Part shown: piece by piece, positions 12,036 to 21,398 of the stretch | Layout of the letters: every line of letters starts with the position of its first letter | Position numbering within the stretch: the stretch's first letter is position 1 | NCBI GenBank assembly: GCA_016708825.1 | Contig: JADJEZ010000013.1 | Coordinates: 1 to 64,000 of the forward strand | DNA from: Betaproteobacteria bacterium | GTDB taxonomy: Bacteria > Pseudomonadota > Gammaproteobacteria > Burkholderiales > Usitatibacteraceae | Direction of reading: 5' to 3' | DNA length: 64,000 nucleotides | Translations under genes and position numbers: made by a program | Notes under the pieces: model-generated | The model's database searches: none | Told to the model about the DNA's origin: nothing | Seen by the model: the letters and a program-made list of their open reading frames with translations, nothing else

Positions 12036-13513
12036 TTGGGTTCACCGGGCAGTGGACGGTTCGTGGTGCGCCTCTGGTGGTTCGTGGCGCTGCTCCTGTT
12101 CCTGCTCGCGCTGGTGATCGGCCAGTCGATCGTCACGAGCTGGCGCCAGCACGAGGAGCAGGCGGTCGTCGAGAGCTACAGCGTGGCTCGCGTCCTCGAG
12201 AGCGACTTCGCCGGCCTCTTCGGCAAGGCGAGGCTCGCGCTGCACACGGTGGCCGTCGAAAGGGAGCGGCTGCTGGCCACGAGGCGCGCGAGCGACGACG
12301 CGACCCGGGGTTACATCGCCGACATCGGCGCCATCCTTCCCGAGATCGCGGCCATCCTCGTCTCGGACGCCTCGGGCCGCATCGTGCTCAACCGCGACTT
12401 CGCGAGCGAGCCACGGGCGCGCATCGACGCCATGCCTTACTTCCACCGGCTCCGTGACGATTGCGTATCGGGCGTCGTGGTGTCCATGCCGCATCGCGGC
12501 GGACCGCACGGCGAGTGGGTGGTCGACGTCGCGCGGCGCTTCGAGCACCCCGACGGGATGTTCGGCGGCGCGGTCGTGGCGCAGTTGTCGCTGCAGCAGC
12601 TGGTCGGCATGCTCGCCGCGGCCGACGCGGGCAGCAGCGGCGCCCTGAGCCTGCACGGGGAAGGGCTCGGCATCATCGCGCGCTATCCGTCCCTGGATCC
12701 GCCCGGCGCGGAAGTCGGCGTGCCCGACGAGCTGCGTCGCCTCGTGGAAGCGGGCCAGGTTTCGTCGACGTACCGGGCGAAGTCCCTGGTGGACGGCGTG
12801 GAGCGCATGTACTCCTACCGTCGCATCGCAGGCTATCCCCTGCACATCACCGTCGGGCGCGCCACCTCGGAATACCTCGGCCACTGGCGCCGCGACATGG
12901 GCTTCGTGGCCGTGCTGGCCGCCGTGCTCTTCGCGGTGACGATAGGTGCCACGGCGATGATCCACCGGGCGTGGCGGCGGCAGCGCCGCGTGGCGCGCCT
13001 GCTCGAGATGCAGGCCCACACCGATCCCCTCACGGGGCTCGCGAACCGGCGCCGGTTCTTCGAGATGGCGGAGGCGGAACTCGCGCGGACCCGGCGCTAC
13101 GATGCGCCGCTGTCGCTCCTGATGCTCGACATCGACCACTTCAAGGAAGTCAACGACACCCATGGCCACCGTGCGGGGGACCGGGTGCTCGGCAGCCTCG
13201 CGCTCATCTGCCTGGGGTGCTGCGCAACGTCGACGTCGTGGGGCGCGTGGGCGGCGAGGAGTTCGCCATCCTGCTCCCCGAAACCGGGCTGGACGGCGCG
13301 ATGGAAGTCGCCGAGCGTCTGCGCGAGGCGATCGAGAAATCCGCCGTGGTGCGCGAGGAGGGAGTGCCGCTGCGGGTCACCGTGTCCATCGGGGTGGCGA
13401 TCCTCGAGGACGGCACGAACCTCGATACGCTCCTGAACCGGGCCGATGCGGCGCTCTACGACGCGAAGCACCGCGGGCGAAACCGCGTGCGCGCCTTCGG
13501 GCAGGCGGACTAG
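12036..13513 (+). CDS. Membrane-anchored diguanylate cyclase (Cache-GGDEF), one frameshift
   Basis: Makes cyclic di-GMP from two GTP. Order: first membrane helix (LWWFVALLLFLLALVIGQSI), a periplasmic double-Cache-like sensor (about residues 40-290), second helix (VAVLAAVLFAVTIGATAMI), then a GGDEF domain starting DPLTGLANRRRFFEM, with DIDHFKEVNDTHGH and the intact active site GGEEF. The inhibitory I-site RNVD sits exactly five residues before GGEEF, so product inhibition is likely. A frame change near 13,205-13,220 splits the domain. Both halves fit the family after correction. The start is uncertain: TTG at 12036 follows AGGAGG (12026-12031) closely, and GTG at 12063 or 12066 is also possible. 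The stop shares a CTAG with the convergent membrane gene. Confidence 0.85.
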
Positions 13514-13869
13514 CCGACGGAGCTTCGCTTCTCCGCGATCCCGAACCGGCGGCGCACCGGGGCCCACTGGAAGATCAGCGCGCACAGGGCGGTGGCGAGC
13601 GCCACGGCGCCCAGGATCACCGAGAGCCTCGTGTAGGGCTGGCCCAGGGACTGGCGGATCGCGATCAGCGCCGCCGCGGTCCGGATCCACTCGACGGCGC
13701 CGACGAGGAGCGCGGCCTGCAGGACGCGCGCGGCCCACGGCGCACGCACGAGGAGGATCGGCAGCAGCGCGATCGTCACGCCGAAGGCGATCCATGTCGC
13801 GGAACGGTAGAAATGGGCGGCGAGGATGCCGAGGACCAGGGCGACGGGCAGCAGGCGAAGGGCGTTCAC
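13510..13869 (-). CDS. Small integral membrane protein of unknown function
   Basis: A 119-residue protein with four hydrophobic segments (LLPVALVLGILAAHFY; ATWIAFGVTIALLPILLV; RVLQAALLVGAVEWIRTAAAL; VILGAVALATALCALIFQWA) and a short basic tail. No catalytic motif is visible. It has the look of a small conserved inner-membrane protein, but I cannot name a family. It is convergent with the diguanylate cyclase, the two stop codons overlapping on one CTAG (13510-13513). Just upstream of its start lies the tRNA-Leu region and the GC-only block, so its true upstream neighbour may not be the one shown here. Confidence 0.65.
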   Translation of the reverse strand: MNALRLLPVALVLGILAAHFYRSATWIAFGVTIALLPILLVRAPWAARVLQAALLVGAVEWIRTAAALIAIRQSLGQPYTRLSVILGAVALATALCALIFQWAPVRRRFGIAEKRSSVG

Positions 13870-13959
13870 GGCTATCTCAGGGATCGCCCGGAGCCCGGGC
13901 TGGTGCAGGCATTATGGCGCGGCCGCGGCCGGTGCGGGCCGGCCCCGCGGCGCGTGTAC

Positions 13960-14093
13960 ACCGCCACCGCCCGCGGCCCCCCCGCGCCCCGGCCCCCGCG
14001 CCGGCGGCCGGCCCGCGCGGGCGGCGCGCCCCCCGGCGCGGGCGGCCGCCGGCCCGCGCGCGGCCGCCCCCCCCCGGCGGCGGGGGCCGTCGT
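13960..14093. other. GC-only low-complexity block, probable assembly artefact
   Basis: About 130 nt made almost entirely of G and C with short homopolymer runs and no codon structure, ending abruptly at tRNA-Leu. It is unlike the surrounding coding and spacer DNA, and a similar block occurs at 55,524-55,690. It may mark a misassembled join or mis-called bases, so adjacency across it should not be trusted. Confidence 0.6.
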
Positions 14094-14094
14094 T

Positions 14095-14179
14095 GCCCGG
14101 GTGGCGAAACTGGTAAACGCAGCGGGCTTAAAACCCGCAGCCGCGAGGCTTGCCGGTTCGACTCCGGCCCCGGGCACCA
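14095..14179 (+). tRNA. tRNA-Leu (anticodon UAA)
   Basis: An 85-nt class II tRNA with encoded CCA. The acceptor stem is GCCCGGG (14095-14101) with CCCGGGC (14169-14175). The anticodon stem GCGGG/CCCGC encloses the loop CTTAAAA, giving anticodon TAA at 14129-14131. The long variable arm AGCC-GCGA-GGCT is perfect, and the T arm has GCCGG-TTCGACT-CCGGC followed by ACCA at 14176-14179. All stems pair without mismatch, so the gene looks functional. It sits between the GC-only block and the hydrogenase operon. Confidence 0.96.
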
Positions 14180-14308
14180 AGGCCTTCGGCTCGCGCGAAT
14201 TGCGTCCCGCATTAGACCGATATCAAGAAAGCGCTGCGCGCAAGGGGTAGTGTGGGTAGCAAGGCCGAGGGCCCGCCGGGCCGTCCGCCGGAGCGACGGT
14301 TCCCCACC

Positions 14309-16130
14309 ATGCCCGCCACTACCCGAGAGATTCCCGATCCCGCCGAAGCTGCCGCCACCGCGATGGCGCGGCACCGCCACGATCCGCACGAACTGCTGCA
14401 GGTGCTGCGCGAAGTGCAGGAAGCCTGCGGCTGGATCGCGCCGGAGGCCATCGACTGCATCGAGGCGCGCCTGGGGCTGCCGCGCACCAAGATCCTGGGC
14501 GTGGCGACTTTCTACTCCTTCCTGCACATCTTCCGCTGCGGTCGCTACCGCGTCCTCTTCAGCGACAACATCACCGACCACATGCTCGGAGCCCCGGCGC
14601 TCCTCGAGCGCATGTGCCAGAACCTGTGGGTCGAGCGCGGCAAGGTCTCCGAAGACGGGCTGGTGAGCGTGGATAGGGCGTCGTGCACGGGGCTCTGCGA
14701 CCAGGGGCCGGCTATCCTCGTGAACGGCCGGGCGATCACGCGACTCACGGGCCGGCGCGTGGACGAGATCTGCGACCTGATCCGGGAATCGGTTCCGCTG
14801 GACGACTGGCCCGCCGAGTATTTCCGGGTCGAGGACAACATCCGGCGGCGCGACGTGCTCCTCGACGCCGCGTGGCGGCCCGGCGAGGCGCTCGAAGCGG
14901 CGCTCGCACGCGGCCCCGATGCCCTGGTCGAGGAAATGAAGGCCTCCGGCCTGCGCGGCCGGGGCGGGGCGGGATATCCCGCGGGACTCAAGTGGCAGGC
15001 GTGCCGCGACGCGCCCGGAAAGGCGCGCTACCTCGTGTGCAACGCCGACGAGGGCGAGCCGGGCAACTTCAAGGACCGCGTGCTCCTCGCCTCGGCGGCG
15101 GATGCGGTCGTGGAGGGCATGACGATCGGCGCCATGGCGACGGGCGCCTGGCGCGGCTTCCTCTACCTGCGCGGCGAGTACCGGTTCCTGCTCGAGCACC
15201 TCGAGGCGGTGCTCGAACGCCGCCGCCGCGAGCGCCTGCTGGGCGAGTCGATCCTCGGCCGCGAGGGGTTCGACTTCGACATCGCGATCCACGTGGGCGC
15301 GGGCGCCTACGTGTGCGGCGAGGAATCCGCGCTGATCGAATCCCTCGAGGGCAAGCGCGGCACGCCGCGCAGCCGCCCGCCGTATCCCGTCACCCACGGC
15401 TACCTGGGCGAGCCCACGGTGGTGAACAACGTGGAGACCTTCGCCTCGTCATGCCTCGTGGCCCTCAAGGGCGGCGCCTGGTACGCGGGGATCGGAACGG
15501 CCGAGTCGGCCGGAACGAAAGTCCTGTGCGTCTCGGGCGACTGCGCGAGGCCCGGCATCTACGAGTACCCTTCGGCGTCGAGCTGCGCCAGGTCCTGGAG
15601 GACTGCGGCGCGATCCGCACCCAGGCCGTGCAGGGTGAGCGGGCCTTCCGGCGAGTGCGTGCCGGCGGCGGAGTTCGGCCGGCGCATCGCCTTCGAGGAC
15701 CTGCCCACCGCGGGGGCCCGTGATGGTGTTCGACCAGGGCCGCCACCTGTTCGAGGTGGCACGCAACTTCGTGCACTTCTTCGCCCACGAGAGCTGCGGG
15801 TTCTGCACGCCGTGCCGGGTGGGGACGTCGCTGCTCACCAACATGATGGACAAGCTCGCCCATGGGCACGGCTCGCCGTACGACTTCGCCGAGATCGGAA
15901 AGATGAACCTCCTGCTGCAGTCCATGAGCCATTGCGGGCTCGGCCACTCGGCGTGCAACCCGGTGCTCACCACCATCGCCAAGTTCCACGGGGCGTACCA
16001 GCGGCGTCTTTCGCACGAGGAGTTCGAGCCCGCCTTCGATCTCGACCGGGCGCTGGCCGCCGCGCGCCAGATGACCGGCCGCGACGATGCCGCGGCGCAC
16101 GTGCGGATGGAGGAGGAGCCGGCGCCATGA
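14309..16130 (+). CDS. hoxF: NAD-reducing hydrogenase diaphorase subunit HoxF, frame-broken
   Basis: The flavin subunit that passes hydrogenase electrons to NAD+. The N-terminal NuoE-like domain (HDPHELLQVLREVQ; LGVATFYSFLHIF; SCTGLCDQGPA) is fused to a NuoF-like domain with the FMN loop GLRGRGGAGYPAGLKW (about residue 213), the NADH region CNADEGEPGNFKDR and GAYVCGEESALIESLEG. The C-terminal 4Fe-4S segment contains ESCGFCTPCRVGT and a distal Cys in SHCGLGHSA. Frame changes near 15,570, 15,635 and 15,715 break the reading, but homology continues through them. The stop overlaps the hoxU start (ATGA). The following hydrogenase genes rule out a complex I nuoF. The ATG at 14309 is chosen because homology starts soon after it. 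Confidence 0.9.
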
Positions 16131-16849
16131 GCGCGATCGCCACCTTCACCCTCGACGGACGCGACATCGCCTTCAACGAGGGACAGACGATCCTGCAGGC
16201 GGCCGTGGCGGCCGGCGCCTACATCCCGCACCTGTGCTTCCATCCCGACTTCAAGCCGCACGGCTCCTGCAAGGTGTGCACGGTCAAGGTGAACGGGCGC
16301 CACGCGGCCTCGTGCACCACGCGGGCCGTCCCGGGCGCGACGGTGGAGAGCGACACGCCGGACATGAACGCCGAGCGCCGCGCGCTCGTGCAGATGCTTT
16401 TCGTCGAGGGCAACCACTTCTGCCCGTCCTGCGAGAAAAGCGGCGACTGCAAGCTCCAGGCGACGGCCTGCGACCTGGGCATGGTGTCGCCGCACTTCGA
16501 CCATTTCTTCCCGGATCGCCCCGTCGACGCCTCGCACCCGAGGCTGCTGCTCGACTTCAACCGCTGCATCCTCTGCTCGCTGTGCGTGCGTGCGAGCCGC
16601 GACTTCGATCGCAAGAACGCCTTCGCGCTCGCCGGGCGCGGGATCCGCACGCGCCTCATCGTGAATTCGCGCACCGGCCGGCTCGTCGACACGAACGTGA
16701 CCGCCGCCGACAAGGCGGTGCACGTGTGCCCCGTGGGCGCGATCCTGCCCAAGCGCCGCGGGTTCGCGATTCCCATCGGGCGGCGCGTATTCGACCTGAA
16801 ACCCATCTCCGCGGTGGCCGACGCCTCCGCGGAAATCGAGAAACGCTGA
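16127..16849 (+). CDS. hoxU: NAD-reducing hydrogenase diaphorase small subunit HoxU
   Basis: A 240-residue iron-sulfur electron relay of the diaphorase module, homologous to the N-terminal part of NuoG. It has a ferredoxin-like 2Fe-2S region (IPHLCFHPDFKPHGSCKVC ... SCTTRAVPG), the His/Cys cluster motif NHFCPSCEKSGDCKLQ, and a C-terminal 4Fe-4S set (CILCSLCVRASRDF plus VCPVGAILPK). The frame is intact. The start codon overlaps the hoxF stop as ATGA, a sign of translational coupling. It passes electrons between HoxY and HoxF. Confidence 0.95.
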   Translation: MSAIATFTLDGRDIAFNEGQTILQAAVAAGAYIPHLCFHPDFKPHGSCKVCTVKVNGRHAASCTTRAVPGATVESDTPDMNAERRALVQMLFVEGNHFCPSCEKSGDCKLQATACDLGMVSPHFDHFFPDRPVDASHPRLLLDFNRCILCSLCVRASRDFDRKNAFALAGRGIRTRLIVNSRTGRLVDTNVTAADKAVHVCPVGAILPKRRGFAIPIGRRVFDLKPISAVADASAEIEKR

Positions 16850-16883
16850 TGCGCCCGGAATCGGACCGAGGCCAGGAGTGCCC

Positions 16884-17434
16884 ATGAACGCAGCCGCCCC
16901 CGCGAAACTCAAGGTGGCCACCACCTCGCTGGCCGGCTGCTTCGGCTGCCACATGTCGCTGCTGGACATCGACGAGCGGCTCTTCGAGCTGGTGGAGAAG
17001 GTCGAGTTCGACCGCTCGCCGCTCACGGACATCAAGGAAGTGGGCAACTGCGACGTGGGGATCATCGAGGGCGGGCTGTGCAACGCCGAGAACGTGGAGG
17101 TGCTGCGCGACTTCCGCCGCCGCTGCAAGGTCCTGGTGGCCATGGGCGCCTGCGCGATCAACGGGGGCTGCCCGCGCAGCGAAACCACCTGAGCCTGCCG
17201 CTGCTGCTGCAGGAGATCTATCGCAGCGAGCCGGGGGCCGAGTACGGCCTGATCCCGAACGACCCCGAGTTGCCGCTGCCGCTCAACAAGATCCACCCGC
17301 TGCACGAGGTGGTGCGCATCGACCATTTCATCCCCGGTTGCCCGCCCTCGGCCGACGCGATCTGGACGTTTCTCACGGGGCTGCTCGCGGGCGAGCGGCA
17401 ACCCCTCGGCCACGGCATGCTGCATCTCGACTGA
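16884..17434 (+). CDS. hoxY: [NiFe] hydrogenase small subunit HoxY, one frameshift
   Basis: The small subunit of the group 3d bidirectional hydrogenase, carrying the proximal 4Fe-4S cluster. Expected cysteines are visible: AGCFGCHMSLLDID (about residue 19), GGLCNAENVE, MGACAINGG and IPGCPPSADAIW. A frame change near 17,165 splits the protein. Before it the reading ends in a premature TGA at 17192, and after it the sequence continues LSLPLLLQEIYRSEPG to the stop at 17434. AGGAG (16873-16877) precedes the ATG at 16884. Total length after correction is about 183 residues, normal for HoxY. Confidence 0.9.
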
Positions 17435-17470
17435 GCCCGATGCCGACGAACGAACAGGACGCAGGCGGCC

Positions 17471-18964
17471 ATGACCTACGGATTCGAGACCGCCGAGCAT
17501 CCCGAGCGGCTTCGCCGCGTGGCGATAGACCCGGTCTCGCGCGTCGAGGGGCACGGCAAGGTGACCATCCTCCTGGACGAGGACGACAAGGTGCGCCAGG
17601 TGCGCCTGCACGTGGTCGAGTTCCGCGGCTTCGAGCGCTTCATCCAGGGCCGCCCGTACTGGGAAGTGCCGGTGATGGTGCAGCGCCTGTGCGGCATCTG
17701 CCCGGTGAGCCACCACCTGGCCGCCTCCAAGGCGCTCGATGCCGTGGTCGGCGCCACGAGGCTCACGCCGACGGCGGAGAAGATCCGGCGGCTCATGCAC
17801 TACGGGCAGATCCTGCAGTCGCATGCGCTGCACTTCTTCCACCTGTGCTCGCCGGATCTGCTCTTCGGCTTCGAGAGCGAGGTCGCGCGGCGCAACGTCG
17901 TCGGCGTGGCGGCCGCGCACCCGGAAACGGCGCGCCGGGGCGTGCTCCTGCGCCGCTTCGGGCAGGAAGTGATCCGCGTCACGGCGGGCAAGCGCATCCA
18001 CGGCACGGGCTCGATCCCCGGCGGCGTGAACAAGGCCGTCACCCGGGAGGAGCGGGACTTGCTCCTGGCCGATGCCTACGACATCCTCGCCTGGTCGCGC
18101 GACGCCGTGGCTCTCGTGAAGAAGCTGCACGCGCAGGATCCCGCGCTCTACAACAGCTTCGGGGTGTTTCGCTCCCACATGATGTCGCTCGTCGCCCCCG
18201 ACGGCGGGCTCGACTTCTACGACGGCGGCCTGCGCGTCCGCGACGACGCAGGCGGCATCGTCTTCGACCACGTCGACTACCGCGAGTACCAGGACTACAT
18301 CCGCGAGGGGGTGAAGCCCTGGAGCTACATGAAGTTCCCGTTCCTCTCCGCGCTGGGCGCCGACAAGGGCTGGTACAAGGTCGGCCCGCTCGCAAGGGTG
18401 CAGAACTGCGACCACATCCCCACGCCGCTCGCCGATGCGGAACGGCGCGAGTTCGTCGACTACGCAGGCGGCTCCCCCATCCATGCCCCGCTCGCGTATC
18501 ACTGGGCGCGCATGATCGAGATGCTGCACGCCGCCGAGACGATCAAGGACCTGCTCCACGACGAGGACATCCTCGGCACGGACCTCGTGCGAACCGGGGA
18601 GCGCGCCCGCGAGGGCGTGGGCGTCATCGAGGCACCGCGCGGCACGCTCATCCACCACTACCGCGTGGACGACGACGACCTGGTGACGATGTGCAACCTG
18701 ATCGTGTCGACGACGCACAACAACCAGGCGATGAACGAGGCCATCCGCCACGTGGCCAAGCGCTACCTGAGCGGGCACCGCTTGACCGAGGGCCTCCTGA
18801 ACCACATCGAGGTCGCGATCCGGGCCTTCGACCCGTGCCTTTCGTGCGCCACGCACGCGCTGGGGCGGATGGCGCTGGAGGTGAGCCTCGTCGACGCCGG
18901 GGGAATGGAGATCGACCGGATCGCGCGCCACGAGGACGGCACGGCGAATCGGGCGGAGCCATGA
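17471..18964 (+). CDS. hoxH: [NiFe] hydrogenase large subunit HoxH
   Basis: The 497-residue catalytic subunit holding the Ni-Fe(CN)2CO site. Intact. The N-terminal nickel ligands are in RLCGICPVSHH (about residues 72-82) and the C-terminal ligands in DPCLSCATHALG (about residue 453). About 35 residues follow the CATH motif. They form the C-terminal extension removed by the dedicated protease after nickel insertion, and that protease is encoded next (hoxW, ATGA overlap). The motifs fit group 3d NAD-linked enzymes, as does the HoxFUYH context. No hypA-F maturation genes are in the window, so they must lie elsewhere. Confidence 0.96.
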   Translation: MTYGFETAEHPERLRRVAIDPVSRVEGHGKVTILLDEDDKVRQVRLHVVEFRGFERFIQGRPYWEVPVMVQRLCGICPVSHHLAASKALDAVVGATRLTPTAEKIRRLMHYGQILQSHALHFFHLCSPDLLFGFESEVARRNVVGVAAAHPETARRGVLLRRFGQEVIRVTAGKRIHGTGSIPGGVNKAVTREERDLLLADAYDILAWSRDAVALVKKLHAQDPALYNSFGVFRSHMMSLVAPDGGLDFYDGGLRVRDDAGGIVFDHVDYREYQDYIREGVKPWSYMKFPFLSALGADKGWYKVGPLARVQNCDHIPTPLADAERREFVDYAGGSPIHAPLAYHWARMIEMLHAAETIKDLLHDEDILGTDLVRTGERAREGVGVIEAPRGTLIHHYRVDDDDLVTMCNLIVSTTHNNQAMNEAIRHVAKRYLSGHRLTEGLLNHIEVAIRAFDPCLSCATHALGRMALEVSLVDAGGMEIDRIARHEDGTANRAEP

Positions 18965-19482
18965 CCGCGCCGGTGGCCATCTTCGCGGTGGGCAACCGCA
19001 GCCGGGGCGACGATGCGGCGGGGCCGCTGCTGCTCGAGCGTTTGCGCGACTGGCTCGGAACCCAGGGGCTCGCGCGCGAGTTCGACCTCTTCGAGGAGTA
19101 CCAGCTGCAAGTGGAGAACGCGCTCGACCTCGAGGGCCGGCGCCTCGCGCTCTTCATCGACGCCTGCCGCGACACCGAGGCCCCGTGCGGGCTCTGCGCG
19201 GTGCGCGCCACCGGCATGCAGGCGGGGCACTCCACCCATGCCCTCACGCCCGGCGCGGTCCTCGGCGTGTACCTTCGCGTGACGGGGGAAGCGCCTCCGC
19301 CGGCATTCGTGCTGGGCGTGCGCGCGCGAGAGTTCGGCCTCGGGACGCCGCTTTCGGAAGGGGCCCGCGAGGCGATGGAAGAGGCCTGGAGTCTGCTTCG
19401 CAGCCTCGCGCGCTGTCCCCGCCACTCGGAATGGCAGACAATGTCGGACCTTGCCTGCGCCTCGCGGGCGCAACCGGCCTGA
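18961..19482 (+). CDS. hoxW: Hydrogenase maturation endopeptidase HoxW
   Basis: A 173-residue HybD/HoxW-type protease that trims the C terminus of HoxH once nickel is inserted. The family opening IFAVGNRSRGDDAAGPLLLE carries the first metal-binding acidic residue (Asp in GDDA). Further conserved segments are FEEYQLQVENALDL, LFIDACRD and GHSTHALTPGAVL. Its ATG overlaps the hoxH stop (ATGA). The last 25 or so residues (CPRHSEWQTMSDL...) look unconserved. This is the last gene of hoxFUYHW. A reductase gene starts 9 nt later. Confidence 0.9.
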   Translation: MTAPVAIFAVGNRSRGDDAAGPLLLERLRDWLGTQGLAREFDLFEEYQLQVENALDLEGRRLALFIDACRDTEAPCGLCAVRATGMQAGHSTHALTPGAVLGVYLRVTGEAPPPAFVLGVRAREFGLGTPLSEGAREAMEEAWSLLRSLARCPRHSEWQTMSDLACASRAQPA

Positions 19483-19491
19483 CCGCAACAC

Positions 19492-21388
19492 GTGACCACC
19501 GCCTACCCGAACCTCCTCGCTCCCCTCGATCTCGGCTTCACCACCCTCGCCAACCGCGTCCTCATGGGCTCGATGCACACCGGGCTCGAGGACCGCAGGA
19601 AGCATTTCCCGAAGCTCGCCGCGTATTTCGCGGAGCGTGCCCGCGGCGGCGTGGGCCTCATCGTGACCGGCGGCTTCGCGCCGAACATCGAGGGATGGCT
19701 CGCGCCCTTCGCTTCCACCCTCGCCACCTCCGCGGCGGCGCGGGCGCACCGGCCGATCGCACAGGCGGTGCACGACGAGGGCGGCAGGATCGCGCTCCAG
19801 ATCCTGCACGCGGGCCGCTACGGCTATTCGCCGCTGGCGGTCGCGCCCTCGAGGCTCAAGTCGCCGATCAGCCGGTTCACGCCGCGGGAGCTCTCCGCGG
19901 CCGGCATCGAACGGCAGATCCGCGCCTTCGTGCGCTGCGCCTGCCTCGCGCGCGACGCGGGCTACGACGGCGTGGAGGTGATGGGCAGCGAAGGCTATTT
20001 CATCAACCAGTTCCTCGCCGCCCAGGCCAATCGCCGCACGGACTCCTGGGGCGGCGACTACGCGAATCGCATGCGCCTGCCGGTGGAGATCGTCTCGCGG
20101 ATCCGCGAAGCCGTCGGGCGGGACTTCATCGTGATCTACCGCCTCTCGATGCTCGACCTCGTGCCGGAAGGGGCGAGCTGGGAGGAGGTCGTCCTGCTCG
20201 CGAAGGCGATCGAGCGCGCGGGGGCGACGATCATCAACACCGGCATCGGCTGGCACGAGGCGCGCGTGCCCACCATCGCGACGAGCGTGCCGAGGGCGGC
20301 GTTCGCGTGGGTGACGAGGAAGCTCAAGGGGGAGGTGTCGATTCCGCTGTGCACCACCAACCGGATAAACGACCCGGCGGTGGCCGAACAGGTGCTCGCC
20401 GACGGCTGCGCCGACATGGTCTCCATGGCGCGCCCGCTGCTGGCCGACGCGGAATTCGTGATCAAGGCGGCGGCGGGACGGGCCGACGAGATCAACACCT
20501 GCATCGCCTGCAACCAGGCCTGCCTCGACCACGTGTTCGCCGGCAAGCTCTCCACCTGCCTGGTGAACCCGCGTGCCTGCCGCGAGACCGAACTCGTGAT
20601 CTGGCCTGCGGCCGCGGCGCGGCGCGTCGCGGTGGTGGGTGCGGGGCCGGCGGGGCTCGCCTGCGCGACGACGCTCGCCGAGCGTGGCCACCAGGTCGAT
20701 CTCTTCGACGGCGCGGCCGAGATCGGCGGCCAGTTCAACCTGGCCAAGCGCATCCCCGGGAAGGAAGAGTTCCACGAGATTCCCGGGCGAGGACGATCCG
20801 CGCGTGCTCTCCTATGTCGAGGTGCTGCGCGACGCGAAGCCGGTGGGCAAGCGCGTTGCCGTGGTCGGTGCGGGCGGCATCGGTTTCGACGTGGCCGAAT
20901 TCCTGGTCCACGACGGGCATTCGCCCTCCCTCGACATCAGCGCCTGGCGCAGGGAGTGGGGCGTGGCCGATCCCTCCGACGTGCGCGGCGGCGTGGCGGG
21001 CGTGAAGCCGCAGCCATCGCCTCCGGCGCGCCGTCTACCTGCTGCAGCGGAAGCACGCGAAACCGGGGCGGGACTCGGCAAGACCACGGGGTGGATCCAC
21101 CGCGCCGCGCTCAAGATGAAGCGGGTCGAGATGATCGCGGGCGTGAACTACGAGGGCGTGGTGGCGGGCGGGCTCGCGGTGAGCTTCGGCGAGAAACGCG
21201 AGCGGGCCGAGGTGCTCGAGGTGGACACCATCGTGCTCTGCGCGGGGCAGGAGTCGCTTCGCGAACTCGAGGCGCCGCTGCGGGCGGCGGGCGCCTCGGT
21301 GCACCTGATCGGCGGCGCGGCGCTTGCCGGGGAACTGGACGCCAAGCGCGCGATCGACGAAGGCACGCGCCTCGCGGCGCGGCTCTGA
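19492..21388 (+). CDS. fadH: FadH-type NADPH-dependent 2,4-dienoyl-CoA reductase / old yellow enzyme, internally damaged
   Basis: A flavin/iron-sulfur reductase of the FadH family, for unsaturated fatty acid beta-oxidation or a related enone substrate. The N-terminal TIM barrel shows TTLANRVLMGSMHTGLE, LQILHAGRYGY and GYDGVEVMGSEGYFINQF. The 4Fe-4S segment is CIACNQACLDHVF plus CLVNPRACRE. The C-terminal part has two nucleotide-binding folds: VAVVGAGPAGLACATTL and VAVVGAGGIGFDVAEFL. After GKEEFHE (about 20,775) the sequence jumps straight to IPGEDDPRVLSY. Comparison with the E. coli FadH layout indicates that about 45 residues are missing there, together with a frame change. Compensating frame changes also occur near 21,020-21,080. 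The start is the GTG at 19492. Confidence 0.85.
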
Positions 21389-21398
21389 ACCCGGCCGC

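Noticed and set aside
14095..14179. tRNA-Leu as a proven attachment site for the hydrogenase island
   Set aside because: I did not find an integrase gene or a direct repeat of the tRNA end in the window. Kept only as a question.
14309..16849. Complex I genes nuoE/F/G
   Set aside because: The diaphorase genes are followed directly by hydrogenase small and large subunits and a maturation protease, so they are hoxF/hoxU.
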